Assembly (NCBI RefSeq): GCF_000176855.2
Contig: NC_015138.1
Coordinates: 3,224,001-3,288,000 of the forward strand
Length of the DNA stretch: 64,000 nucleotides
DNA from: Paracidovorax avenae ATCC 19860
Lineage (GTDB): Bacteria; Pseudomonadota; Gammaproteobacteria; Burkholderiales; Burkholderiaceae_C
Direction of reading: 5' to 3'
Part shown: in pieces, positions 25,019-33,749 of the stretch
Layout of the letters: every line of letters starts with the position of its first letter
Numbering within the stretch: position 1 is the first letter of the stretch
Notes under the pieces: generated by a model
Database searches by the model: none
Seen by the model: the letters and a program-made list of their open reading frames with translations, nothing else
Told to the model about the DNA's origin: nothing
Made by a program: the position numbers and the translations under genes

Positions 25019-26737
25019 ATGACCTCGACCTCCCTGCCCACCTCTCCTTCCGCTCCGGCCGCCGCCACGCTCCGCACCGGCGGCCAGATCCTCGTGGACC
25101 AGCTCATCCTGCACGGCGTGCGACAGCTCTTCTGCGTGCCCGGCGAAAGCTACCTGGCGGTGCTCGACGCGCTGCACGATGCCGACATCGCCGTCACCGT
25201 CTGCCGCCAGGAAGGCGGCGCGGCCATGATGGCCGAGGCGCAGGGCAAGCTCACGGGCCGCCCGGGCATCTGCTTCGTCACGCGCGGTCCGGGGGCCACG
25301 AACGCCTCGGCCGGCATCCATATCGCGCACCAGGACTCGACGCCGCTGATCGTGTTCGTGGGGCAGGTGGCCCGCGAGGCGCTGGGCCGCGAAGCCTTCC
25401 AGGAGCTGGACTATGGCGCCGTGTTCGGCACCATGGCCAAGTGGGTGGTGCAGGTGGACGACGCGCGGCGCCTGCCGGAACTGCTGTCGCGGGCATTCCA
25501 CATCGCCACCTCGGGCCGGCCCGGGCCGGTGGTGGTGGCGCTTCCTGAAGACATGCTGACGGATGTGGTGCCGGCCGCCGATGCCCTGCCCCACGCGGTG
25601 GCCGAGACCCACCCCGGCCCGGACGCGCTGCGCGAGCTGGCGCAGCGGCTGGCCTCGGCCGAGCGGCCGGTGGCCATCCTGGGCGGCAGCCGCTGGTCGG
25701 AAGCAGCGGTGCGCGATTTCACGGCCTTCGCCGAGGCATGGAGCCTGCCGGTGTACTGCTCGTTCCGGCGGCAGATGCTGTTTCCGGCCAGCCACCGCTG
25801 CTACTGCGGCGACCTGGGCCTGGGCGCCAATCCGAAGCTGCTGGCGCGCATCCGCGAAAGCGACCTGGTGCTGCTGGTGGGCGGGCGGCTGTCGGAGGTG
25901 CCCTCGCAGGGCTACACGCTGCTGGACATTCCCGTGCCGGCGCAACCCCTGGTCCACGTGCATGCGGATGCCGACGAACTGGGCCGGCTGTACCGCCCTG
26001 CGCAGGCCATCCATGCCACGCCGCAGGCCTTCACCGCCGCCCTCTCCGCGGTGCGGCCGGAAGGCGCGGTGCGCTGGGCCGCGCATGCCACCGCGGCGCG
26101 CGCCGACTACCTGGCCTGGAGCGATCCCGCGCCAATCCGCATTCCGGGCCCGCTGCAGATGGGCGAGGTGATGCGCCACCTGCGCGAGGTGCTTCCGCCG
26201 GACACCATCTTCTGCAACGGCGCGGGCAATTTCGCCACCTGGGTGCACCGGTTCTGGCCCTTCACGGCCTTCGCCAGCCAGCTCGCGCCCACCAGCGGCT
26301 CCATGGGCTACGGCCTGCCGGCCGGCGTGGGCGCCAAGCGGCTGTGGCCGCAGCGCGAAGTGGTGGTGTTCTCGGGCGACGGCGACTTCCTCATGCACGG
26401 GCAGGAGTTCGCCACCGCCGTGCAGTACGGCCTTCCGGTGATCGTGGTGCTGCTGGACAACGGCATGTACGGCACGATCCGCATGCACCAGGAGCGCGAA
26501 TACCCCGGACGGGTGAGCGCCACGCAACTGCGCAACCCCGACTTCCGCGCCTATGCGCAGGCCTTCGGCGGCCACGGGGAGCGGGTGGAGCGCACGGAGG
26601 ATTTCGCACCCGCGCTGGCCCGCGCCCGCGCGAGCGGCCTGCCCAGCGTGCTGCACTGCCTGCTGGATGCGGAGGCGATCACGCCCACGGGCACGCTGGC
26701 AGGCATCCGCGGCGCGGCGCAGGCGGCCGGCCGCTAA
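25019..26737 (+). CDS. Thiamine-pyrophosphate enzyme, acetolactate synthase-like
   Basis: The 572-residue protein has the three-domain TPP enzyme layout: N-terminal Pyr domain with catalytic glutamate in CRQEGGAAMMAEA and GVRQLFCVPGESYLAVLDAL, central domain, and C-terminal PP domain with the TPP/Mg motif GDGDFLMHGQEFATA then LLDNGMYGT. It falls among the acetolactate synthase large subunit/benzoylformate decarboxylase-like enzymes. No regulatory ilvN-type subunit is adjacent, so a biosynthetic AHAS role is unlikely. Substrate unknown; 2-oxo-acid decarboxylation or carboligation is expected. Confidence 0.88.
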   Translation: MTSTSLPTSPSAPAAATLRTGGQILVDQLILHGVRQLFCVPGESYLAVLDALHDADIAVTVCRQEGGAAMMAEAQGKLTGRPGICFVTRGPGATNASAGIHIAHQDSTPLIVFVGQVAREALGREAFQELDYGAVFGTMAKWVVQVDDARRLPELLSRAFHIATSGRPGPVVVALPEDMLTDVVPAADALPHAVAETHPGPDALRELAQRLASAERPVAILGGSRWSEAAVRDFTAFAEAWSLPVYCSFRRQMLFPASHRCYCGDLGLGANPKLLARIRESDLVLLVGGRLSEVPSQGYTLLDIPVPAQPLVHVHADADELGRLYRPAQAIHATPQAFTAALSAVRPEGAVRWAAHATAARADYLAWSDPAPIRIPGPLQMGEVMRHLREVLPPDTIFCNGAGNFATWVHRFWPFTAFASQLAPTSGSMGYGLPAGVGAKRLWPQREVVVFSGDGDFLMHGQEFATAVQYGLPVIVVLLDNGMYGTIRMHQEREYPGRVSATQLRNPDFRAYAQAFGGHGERVERTEDFAPALARARASGLPSVLHCLLDAEAITPTGTLAGIRGAAQAAGR

Positions 26738-26759
26738 AAAAAGGCCCGCCAGGGGGCCT
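26736..26759 (-). terminator. Rho-independent terminator of gshA
   Basis: Read leftward, a six-base stem (AGGCCC / GGGCCT, loop CCTGGC) runs into seven T residues. It lies about 14 bp beyond the gshA stop codon and touches the stop codon of the convergent TPP-enzyme gene. Confidence 0.75.
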
Positions 26760-26772
26760 GCACCAAGGGGGG

Positions 26773-28329
26773 CTATACGGTCTGCGCGAGCGGCGCGCCC
26801 GCCGACGACGCCGCGGCGCCGATGGCCATGTAGCGCTTGCGCCAGGTCTCGAAGTCCAGCGTGTCTGCCGCCTCGATGGCCTTCTGCTCGGCCAGCGACG
26901 CGGCGGCCATGCGCTCGTAGCGCGCCTGCTGCTCGCCCGCCCAGGGCTGCAGCAGCAGGGTGTCGCGGGACGCACGGGACTGCGCGAGCGTGAAGCCCAG
27001 GAAGCTCTGCCCGTCGCCGCCGGCCATGCGCGCGAGCACGCGGGCGGACGGCGTGGCATCGGGCTCGCGCAGCAGGTTCCTCGCCGCCTCCAGGACCTGC
27101 GCATGCGCATCCGTGCCCTGGGCCGCGTCCAGTGCGGCGGCGATGGGCGCACATTCGGCCAGGATCTCGGCGCCCCACTCCACCAGCGGCACGCTGCGGC
27201 CCGCGCGCTCCAGGCACAGCCCGGGCTCGCGGCCGCGCTCGGCCGTGAGGTGCTGGTTGCGCTTGAGGGCGGCGATCTCGGCAGGGGTGTCGGGCGGGCT
27301 GTCCGACAGCAGGCAGTGCAGCAGGAACATGTCCAGCAGCCGCATGGTCGGCGCCTCGATGCCCACCGGCGCGAAGGGATCGAGGTCCATGAGCCGCACC
27401 TCCACGTACTCCACGCCGCGGTCGCGCAGCGCGTGCAGCGGGCGCTCGCCGGGGCGCACGGTGCGCTTGGGGCGGATGGTGCCGTAGAACTCGTTCTCGA
27501 TCTGCAGCAGGCTGGTGCCCAGTTGGTTGTAGTCGCCGCCGGGGTTGCGCACGCCCAGCGCTTCGTAGGCGGGATAGGGCCGCGTCAGGGCTTCGTGCAG
27601 GGAGTCGGCATAGCCGTCCAGCCCGTTGTAGCTCACGGCCAGCGTGGCCTGGGCATCGCTCTGGTAGCCCAGGCGGCCCATGCGCAGCGACGTGGCGTGC
27701 GGCAGGTAGAGGGAATCCGGCCCCAGGCGCTGCAGGCCGTGCTGGCGGCCCTGCACGAAGCAGTCGCACAGTGCGGGCGATGCGCCGAAGAGGTAGAGCA
27801 GCAGGAAGGCCTGGCGCCGGAAGTTGCGGATCAGCCCGAAATACTCTTCGCTCGCGATGCCGGGCATGGACCAGTTGTAGTGGATGCCCGAGATGGTCTG
27901 CATGCGGCGGCCGTAGCGGTGCCCCAGGCCCATGCGGTAGATGCTCTTGGCGCGGCCCACGTTGGAGGAGCCGAAGCGCGCCAGGGGAATGGTTTCGTCC
28001 GTCGGCAGTCCGCAGGGCATGCTGGATACCCACAGCATCTCGCCGGACTGCGCCAGGGTGCGCAGCACGAACTGGTGGATCTCGGTCAGCTCGTCGAGGC
28101 ACTCCTGCACCGAGCCGCGCGCACCGGTGATGAGTTCGATCTGCGACTCGCTGTAGTCGGTCGTGATGTGCGGATGCGTGAGCGCGGAACCCAGCGCCGC
28201 CGGATGCGGCGTGAGCGCCAGTCCGCCCTCGGCCAGCACGCGCAGGCCCTCCTTCTCGATGCCGCGGCGCATGCCCGCCAGCCGGTTGCCTGGCAGCGCG
28301 CGGATTTTCTCCTGCAGTTGGCTCGTCAT
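26773..28329 (-). CDS. gshA: Glutamate-cysteine ligase (type 1)
   Basis: A 518-residue enzyme catalysing the first, ATP-dependent step of glutathione synthesis. It matches the proteobacterial GshA type throughout: GIEKEGLRVLAEGGLALTPH, THPHITTDYSESQIELIT, FVLRTLAQSGEMLWVSSMPC, YRMGLGHRYGRRMQTISGIHYNWS and QLGTSLLQIENEFYGTIRPKR, with VEYVEVRLMDLDPFAPVG. The length is as expected for E. coli GshA. The gene is monocistronic and divergent from the large gene at 28599, whose promoter lies in the 269-bp gap. Confidence 0.95.
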   Translation of the reverse strand: MTSQLQEKIRALPGNRLAGMRRGIEKEGLRVLAEGGLALTPHPAALGSALTHPHITTDYSESQIELITGARGSVQECLDELTEIHQFVLRTLAQSGEMLWVSSMPCGLPTDETIPLARFGSSNVGRAKSIYRMGLGHRYGRRMQTISGIHYNWSMPGIASEEYFGLIRNFRRQAFLLLYLFGASPALCDCFVQGRQHGLQRLGPDSLYLPHATSLRMGRLGYQSDAQATLAVSYNGLDGYADSLHEALTRPYPAYEALGVRNPGGDYNQLGTSLLQIENEFYGTIRPKRTVRPGERPLHALRDRGVEYVEVRLMDLDPFAPVGIEAPTMRLLDMFLLHCLLSDSPPDTPAEIAALKRNQHLTAERGREPGLCLERAGRSVPLVEWGAEILAECAPIAAALDAAQGTDAHAQVLEAARNLLREPDATPSARVLARMAGGDGQSFLGFTLAQSRASRDTLLLQPWAGEQQARYERMAAASLAEQKAIEAADTLDFETWRKRYMAIGAAASSAGAPLAQTV

Positions 28330-28421
28330 GGTGCGTCTTTTTTGTTACCGGTTGGTCCGTGTCGGGACGGAACTTAGCACGCCGGCCATGCTCGCGCTCG
28401 CGCCTGCGTCCAAGTCCCTGC

Positions 28422-28483
28422 TTCGCGCCGCCGGAAGGCGCTTCGGCCGGACAGCGGAGTGCACACGGCACCGACTCCATCAT
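28422..28483 (+). promoter_or_regulatory. hrpII/PIP-box promoter (HrpX/HrpB-type)
   Basis: TTCGC (28422-28426), 15 bp, then TTCGG (28442-28446) fits the plant-inducible-promoter consensus TTCGB-N15-TTCGB exactly. A -10 element CATCAT (28478-28483) follows 31 bp later; it fits YANNRT at the 30-32 bp spacing required for HrpB/HrpX-activated promoters in Ralstonia, Xanthomonas and Acidovorax. Transcription would start near 28490, about 110 bp before the ATG of the downstream gene. Confidence 0.85.
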
Positions 28484-28598
28484 CGCGGGAGTCGTGGCCA
28501 GCCAACGGCGCATGCCCCCGGGCGTGCGGCGTCCAGCCACTCCTTTCCCGGGTCTTGCGCCCGGATCGCGCACGACGCCCCTGTGACCGACGGACGCC

Positions 28599-31500
28599 AT
28601 GCCGAAATTTTCCCTGCGCCCCCACACCACCGCCCTGCTCGTTCCCGGCAATGCCCGCAATGCGGCACATGCCGGCGATCCCGCCCCCGGCAAACAGGCC
28701 CACCACAAACTGCACCAGCTCGACGGCGCGGCGGCGCGCAGGGAAGCGCTCGCGCCCCATTTCGGCCTGGCGGGCCGGGTGCGCGAATACCTGGCGGAAC
28801 CGCTGCCCGCGGCGGCCGATGCCGATACATCCGGTGCCGCTGCAGCGCAGCCCGCTGCCCCGGGTGCCACGGCCCCGCGCAAGGCGACCAGGGCATTGCG
28901 CAAGTTCCTGGGCAAGGCAGGAACCGCGCTCGGGCTGCGGGCCGGCAAGCCAGTGGGGCTGGACGCACTCACGCGCTTCCGGGACACGGCCGCCGCCGGC
29001 GCACGGCCCATCGAGCGGGGCGCCCCGGCCGACCGGGATACGTGGCGCAGCGTGGGCACGGCGCAGGCCCGGGCCTTCACGGCATCGCAGCGGCTGCACG
29101 AGGCCGAGGTGGCGGCCCGCAAGGCCACCGCCCTGGAGCACCTGGTGCAACTGCACATCGAGCGGCTGGATTCCGATGCCCAGCGCGCCGGCCGGCGCAT
29201 CGCGCACGCCGCGGACCGGCCCGTGCCGCTGCGCCGGCAGCAGGCGGCCATCGCCGCGCAGCAGCAGGCCCTGGACGCCAGCATCGCCCGGCTGGCGGAA
29301 GAAGCCGAGGCGCTGGAGCGGCGCATCGCCCAGGCCGAAGCAGCCCTGGCGGCGCCTGTGCGTGGCCGGCTGGGCACGCTGCTGGCCGCACGCACCGAAG
29401 CCGACCGCAGCGGCGCAGACACCGGCGAGGACGTTGCCGCGCTGCGGCAGCATCTGCATGAGCTGCGGTCGCTGCACACGATACGCACCGGCATCCGGCA
29501 CGGCCTCGAGCAACGCAGGCAGGATGTGCAGGCCGAACTGCAGCGGCTGGAGCGTTCCGCCGTGGCCATGGCGCGCGACCTGTTCGACGCGGATGACGAA
29601 GCCGCCGACCTGCGCTCCCTGCTGGGCGGCCTGCAGGAGCGGCGCACCACGCTGGAGGCGGCGCGGGATGCCGCCCGGGCGGCCAGCGAAGCGGCCGGGG
29701 CCGCGCTGAAGGCATGCGAGAAAGAAATGGCCGGCCGGCAGATCGATACGCTGCCCGGCCTGCGCACCCCGGCCACACCCGCGGAGGCCGCCGCCTGCGC
29801 GGCGTTGAAGGCCGCGCTGCGGGACTGGTCGGGGGGGCTGGACACGGCACTGTTCGGCGACCGGGCGATTCCCGCTGCGGGTGTGGTGGCCGTGGGGCTG
29901 AAAGCCCTGGCCGTGGCGGCCGGCGGCGACCCGGCCCAGGCCCTGCAGGCCCTCGGCGTGCTGCGCCGGCTCCGCTGGGAAGACCTGGCGCCCGCCCCCG
30001 GCGCGGAGGCCGCCCGGACCGCCGCGGCCGGGATGCCGCCCGCGGCGCAGCGTACGGTGGACCAGCTGGCGCGCGTGCCCCGGGGGCTGCAGGTGTTGTC
30101 GCACCTGCTGTGCCCGGAAGGCAGCCCGGCCGCGCACCCGGAGCGCCTGGCGGCCGCGCGCCTGGCATTGCGCGCCGATGCCCTGCTGCGCGCCGCCGCG
30201 CCGGACGACGCCGGGCTGCGCACATGGCTGGGCCACGCGCGGCGCGCCGCCCGCCGGGCCTTGCATGCCGCGGAGCCCGCCAAGGCGCTGGCGGCCTGCA
30301 CGGTGGACGAACGCGCGGCCTACCACGCGCTGCGCAATGGCTACGAAAGCAACGCACCCGGCTCGGCCTACGACCGGGCGAACGGCCACCTGCAGCGGCT
30401 GGCGGACGCATTGCACGACCTGGCGCGGCACGGCGCACGGCCGCGCGCCTTCGGCGGCCAGCCCAATGCGCTGCGCTCCCTGCCGCAGGCGCTCGAGGTG
30501 GGCTCCGCCACGGCGCTGCCCACGCCGCGGCGCCGGGCGGACGCGGCCCTGGAAAAGGCCGCCGGCCAGCTTTCCGAGATGCTGGGCGGCCTGCGTGCGG
30601 ACCGCCCTCCGGGCCGGCTGCCCGGCCCCGCGGAATGCGCCTGGCAGGCCCTGGCGGAAACCGTGCAATGGGCACCGGAAGGCACGGACCGCACCACCCT
30701 GGTGATCGATGCCGCCGCGCACGAGCGCATTGCGGCGCGCGCCACGGAACTGCGCGCGCACTTCGAGCGCACGGCGCGCGGCCAGGGCGTGCCGCCACCG
30801 GAACTGTCGCAGGACAGCGTGCCCCTGCTGGAGGCCGCCTGGCAGCGGCTCGAGCGCCGCCCGCACACGGCGGCCGAAGCGCTGGCGCTGCTGGCCGAGG
30901 GCCTGCCCGAAGATGCGGGCGGGCCTTCCTCCCCTCCGCCACCGCCGCCGCCCGGCGGCACGCCCGTGTCCTGGCACGGCTATGCGCTGCAGCAGGGCGC
31001 CCAGTTCCGCGCCAGCGCACAGGAGGCCGCCCGCCTGCTGCGTGAAGGCGTACCCGGGCAGGCCACGCATGCGCAGGCCCTGCTGGACCTGACGCGGGAC
31101 ATGATCGGCCAGCTCGAATGGCGCGATCGCCTGCGCCTGATCGGCCAGCAGTCCTGGGGCCTGAACGCCGGGCCGCTGTCCGCGGCCGTGGCGCTGGGGT
31201 CTTCCGTGTTCGGCCTGGGCGTGCGGCTGATTGCCGGCGCGCAGCGCAACCGCGACGCGGTGATGGAGTTCTACATGGGCCGCACCGGGATGTACCTGCA
31301 GATCGGCGAGCAGCGCACGGACCAGGTGCAGGTGGGCGCGGGCGCGAACACCGGCTATGCCGCCAACCTCGGCACCGACCAGGCGACGCTCGGCGGCACC
31401 GTCGCGGCGGACTGGCGCTGGCGCGGCGAGCGCGGCCTGGAAAACGGCATCCAGCTGCGCCTGCCGCGCCTGGGCAAGGGCCGCGAGCCGGAACTGAACG

Positions 31501-32831
31501 TGGAATTCCTGGATGCCTACGAACACCTGCTGCGCCTGGCGGAGCCGGGCCCCGACGGCGCGCCGGCGCGCCACGACTGGCTGCGCGAGCTGCTCGCCCA
31601 CCATCCGGAACTGAGCGCGGGCCTGATCGACGATGCGCAGCGCTCCAGCACCGGCACCGAGACGAATGTGTCCGCCAGCGCGGGCCTGCGCGTGGGCGAG
31701 GTCGCGGGCCGGGGCCGCCGCGCGGGGGTGGCCGCCAGCCTGGGCGCGAAGATGCGCCAGGACAACGGCCGCACTGCCACCACCATCGCGGGCTACATGA
31801 CCACGGTCTATCGCGACGCGACCGCCTCCTCCCGGGTGGAGGTTTCAGCCCGCGCCACCGCCAGCGTGCAGATCGCAGAGGCACTGCGCAGCGACGGTGC
31901 CCGCACCGCCCAGCGTGCCAGTGCCGGGCTGGGCGGACTCGACGCGGGCTATGCCGTGGAAGTGGCGAACCACGCCACGACGAACTTCTGCACGCTGTTT
32001 CTCTTCGGCGACGAAATCGACCCGACGCGCAGCGACCGCGCCACCGACTACTCGCGCTTCGAGGAGTTCGAGCGCCACGTGCGCGCGCAATGGGATGGCT
32101 GGGCGCACTACGGCACGGGCAAGCTGGGCAGCGACGTGGAAGAGCCGCTGCACCACCTGGTGGCGGACATTCAGCTTTCGCACTTCATGGAGCAGACCCG
32201 CAGCTTCGCCCAGGCCAACGGCTTCGCGGCGATGTTCGCGGACAAGGTGATGCGCCCGCCCGCGGGCCCCCTGCTGGATGTGCACCGCGCGCTGGCCGCG
32301 CTGGCCCGCGCCGCCGGCGATGAGGACGGCGCGCGGGCCGAAGACGCGGCCTTCGACGACTTCCTGCAGAACGAGGCCATGTGGGAGCCGACGCTGCTGC
32401 TGCTGCGCGAGAAGGCCAGGCTGCAGGAAGAACGCGGCCTGGACTTCTTCCTCAAGCACCAGAACAACCGCGGCGCGGAAGCGATGCGCACGGTGGGCCA
32501 GTGGATCCTCTACGAGCCCGTGCCGCGGCGCGAGCCGGGCCAGCACCTGCAGCCCGCGCGGACCTGGGAGCAGCCGTCCCCTGCGCCGCGCGGTGCGCAA
32601 GGGGCGGACGGTACGGCAGGGCCCGGCGCCGGCGGCAGCAGCCGCTACGAAACGGCCAGCGAGGCGAGCCTGGACTCTTTCCGCACCGCCCCCGGATCGC
32701 CGATGGGGCCTGGTGAGGCCCCCGGCGCGCTGGCCGCCGCGGAAGGCCCGGCCGCAGGCGCAGGCCCGGATGCTGCCGCGCGGCCGGGCGGCGCGGTGCC
32801 GCCGGGCGCCGCGTCGCCCAGCAGGCCGTAG
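28599..32831 (+). CDS. Large unrecognised protein, candidate type III effector
   Basis: A 1410-residue protein whose start is fixed by an in-frame TGA 15 bp upstream. I do not recognise its family. Layout: N-terminal 50 residues rich in Ala/Asn/His with almost no acidic residues in the first 26 (compatible with a type III secretion signal); an Ala/Glu/Arg helical and coiled-coil region from about 170 to 365; an Ala-rich helical middle; a run of seven prolines near 775-785; a Gly/Ser/Thr-rich, probably beta-rich region at about 860-1130 (GAGANTGYAANLG, SASAGLRVGEVAGRG); a helical part to about 1300; and a low-complexity Pro/Gly/Ala tail. No signal peptide or clear membrane anchor. The evidence for effector status is the hrpII promoter at 28422-28483. 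One WxxxE motif (WQRLE) is present, but no AWR triad. AvrE/HopR-like and AWR/RipA-like large effectors are the comparisons to make. Confidence 0.72.
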   Translation: MPKFSLRPHTTALLVPGNARNAAHAGDPAPGKQAHHKLHQLDGAAARREALAPHFGLAGRVREYLAEPLPAAADADTSGAAAAQPAAPGATAPRKATRALRKFLGKAGTALGLRAGKPVGLDALTRFRDTAAAGARPIERGAPADRDTWRSVGTAQARAFTASQRLHEAEVAARKATALEHLVQLHIERLDSDAQRAGRRIAHAADRPVPLRRQQAAIAAQQQALDASIARLAEEAEALERRIAQAEAALAAPVRGRLGTLLAARTEADRSGADTGEDVAALRQHLHELRSLHTIRTGIRHGLEQRRQDVQAELQRLERSAVAMARDLFDADDEAADLRSLLGGLQERRTTLEAARDAARAASEAAGAALKACEKEMAGRQIDTLPGLRTPATPAEAAACAALKAALRDWSGGLDTALFGDRAIPAAGVVAVGLKALAVAAGGDPAQALQALGVLRRLRWEDLAPAPGAEAARTAAAGMPPAAQRTVDQLARVPRGLQVLSHLLCPEGSPAAHPERLAAARLALRADALLRAAAPDDAGLRTWLGHARRAARRALHAAEPAKALAACTVDERAAYHALRNGYESNAPGSAYDRANGHLQRLADALHDLARHGARPRAFGGQPNALRSLPQALEVGSATALPTPRRRADAALEKAAGQLSEMLGGLRADRPPGRLPGPAECAWQALAETVQWAPEGTDRTTLVIDAAAHERIAARATELRAHFERTARGQGVPPPELSQDSVPLLEAAWQRLERRPHTAAEALALLAEGLPEDAGGPSSPPPPPPPGGTPVSWHGYALQQGAQFRASAQEAARLLREGVPGQATHAQALLDLTRDMIGQLEWRDRLRLIGQQSWGLNAGPLSAAVALGSSVFGLGVRLIAGAQRNRDAVMEFYMGRTGMYLQIGEQRTDQVQVGAGANTGYAANLGTDQATLGGTVAADWRWRGERGLENGIQLRLPRLGKGREPELNVEFLDAYEHLLRLAEPGPDGAPARHDWLRELLAHHPELSAGLIDDAQRSSTGTETNVSASAGLRVGEVAGRGRRAGVAASLGAKMRQDNGRTATTIAGYMTTVYRDATASSRVEVSARATASVQIAEALRSDGARTAQRASAGLGGLDAGYAVEVANHATTNFCTLFLFGDEIDPTRSDRATDYSRFEEFERHVRAQWDGWAHYGTGKLGSDVEEPLHHLVADIQLSHFMEQTRSFAQANGFAAMFADKVMRPPAGPLLDVHRALAALARAAGDEDGARAEDAAFDDFLQNEAMWEPTLLLLREKARLQEERGLDFFLKHQNNRGAEAMRTVGQWILYEPVPRREPGQHLQPARTWEQPSPAPRGAQGADGTAGPGAGGSSRYETASEASLDSFRTAPGSPMGPGEAPGALAAAEGPAAGAGPDAAARPGGAVPPGAASPSRP

Positions 32832-33733
32832 CGCCATTCGACGCGCAGCGCGAACTCCTGCCCGCGCTCCAGCACGCGCAGGCCCGGCTGCCCCGGCTGG
32901 TGGAAGGCATCGATGGGCTGGGTGATGGGCTCGAAGCAGAAGGCCGGCCCTTCGGGCGGACGGTACACCAGGCAAAAGTGGCGCCCGGCGCCGCCGTCCT
33001 GCACGAAGTCCGGCATGCGCGCCGTGAGCTGCAGGCCACGCTCGGGCCAGGCGATGCGCGCCGTGCCGCCCCAGCCGGTATAGGCGTTGTCGATCAGGTT
33101 GCCGTGGGCCGATATGCCGCCATTGAGGTTCCAGCCCTCGGGGAACCACTCGGTGTGCCGCGTGGGCAGCGGATCGCTGCCGCAGAGCCACACGCCCTGC
33201 ACGGGGGCGGAGATGCGCGTGTCCGGCGTGCGCGGGAACCAGGGATGCAGGCCCAGCCCATAGGGCAGCGGCTCGGGGCCGAGGTGGCGCACCTGCACGC
33301 TCTGGTCCAGCCCGCCCGGCACCAGGCGGAAGGTCTGCACGCATTCGTAGTGATAGGGGTTGCCCTGGAAGCGGTCCGAGTGCAGCGCCATCTCCAGGGT
33401 GTCCGGCGCCGGCTGGCGCAGGCTCCAGGGCTGCAGCCAGCCGTCGCCGTGGATGGGGTACGGCTCGCCCGCGCGGTTGGGCTCCATCGGATGGAAGCGC
33501 CCCGCATGGAAGAACCCGCCGCAACTGATGCGGTTGGACCAGGGCACCATGGCGAACGAGGCCATGCGGTAGAGGTCGGCCGTCCGGCCGTCCCAGGAGC
33601 GCCACAGGTCGGCGCGGCGCCCGTCCGGTCCGTCGATCTGCCAGGCTGCCACGCTGCCGCCCAGCGAAGGCACGAGGCCCAGGTGCTGGCCGGCATGGTG
33701 CAGCCAGGTGACAGGATGAAGGGTTTCGTTCAT
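32645..33733 (-). CDS. Aldose 1-epimerase (galactose mutarotase-like) with antisense-encoded tail
   Basis: The 362-residue product contains a mutarotase fold in residues 1-303: VPSLGGSVAAWQ, FAMVPWSNRISCGGF, YPIHGDGWLQPW (catalytic-type histidine), GLGLHPWFP (second histidine) and FCFEPITQPIDAFH (glutamate). It interconverts sugar anomers before oxidation by the SDR enzyme. Residues 301-362 (AAPGGTAPPGRAAAS...) are antisense to the last 62 codons of the effector gene and are unlike the family, which ends near RVEWRYGLL. It is the last gene of a leftward pair with the lactonase (16-bp gap). Confidence 0.87.
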   Translation of the reverse strand: MNETLHPVTWLHHAGQHLGLVPSLGGSVAAWQIDGPDGRRADLWRSWDGRTADLYRMASFAMVPWSNRISCGGFFHAGRFHPMEPNRAGEPYPIHGDGWLQPWSLRQPAPDTLEMALHSDRFQGNPYHYECVQTFRLVPGGLDQSVQVRHLGPEPLPYGLGLHPWFPRTPDTRISAPVQGVWLCGSDPLPTRHTEWFPEGWNLNGGISAHGNLIDNAYTGWGGTARIAWPERGLQLTARMPDFVQDGGAGRHFCLVYRPPEGPAFCFEPITQPIDAFHQPGQPGLRVLERGQEFALRVEWRYGLLGDAAPGGTAPPGRAAASGPAPAAGPSAAASAPGASPGPIGDPGAVRKESRLASLAVS

Positions 33734-33749
33734 GGGCGTCTCCAGGAGG

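Noticed and set aside
24965..30301. A 1778-codon open frame on the minus strand
   Set aside because: It runs antisense to the TPP-enzyme gene, through gshA in a wrong frame and antisense to the effector. The product is Arg/Ala-rich low complexity with no domain; it is a high-GC shadow frame.
28374..31604. A 1076-codon minus-strand frame opposite the effector
   Set aside because: Composition is Gly/Arg/Gln/His-rich without recognisable structure. The plus frame has the hrpII promoter and a clear start, so the minus frame is treated as a shadow.
28599..32831. Assignment of the candidate effector to the AWR (RipA) family
   Set aside because: Size and Ala-rich nature are similar, but no Ala-Trp-Arg triad or other motif I could confirm is present, so the family is left open.
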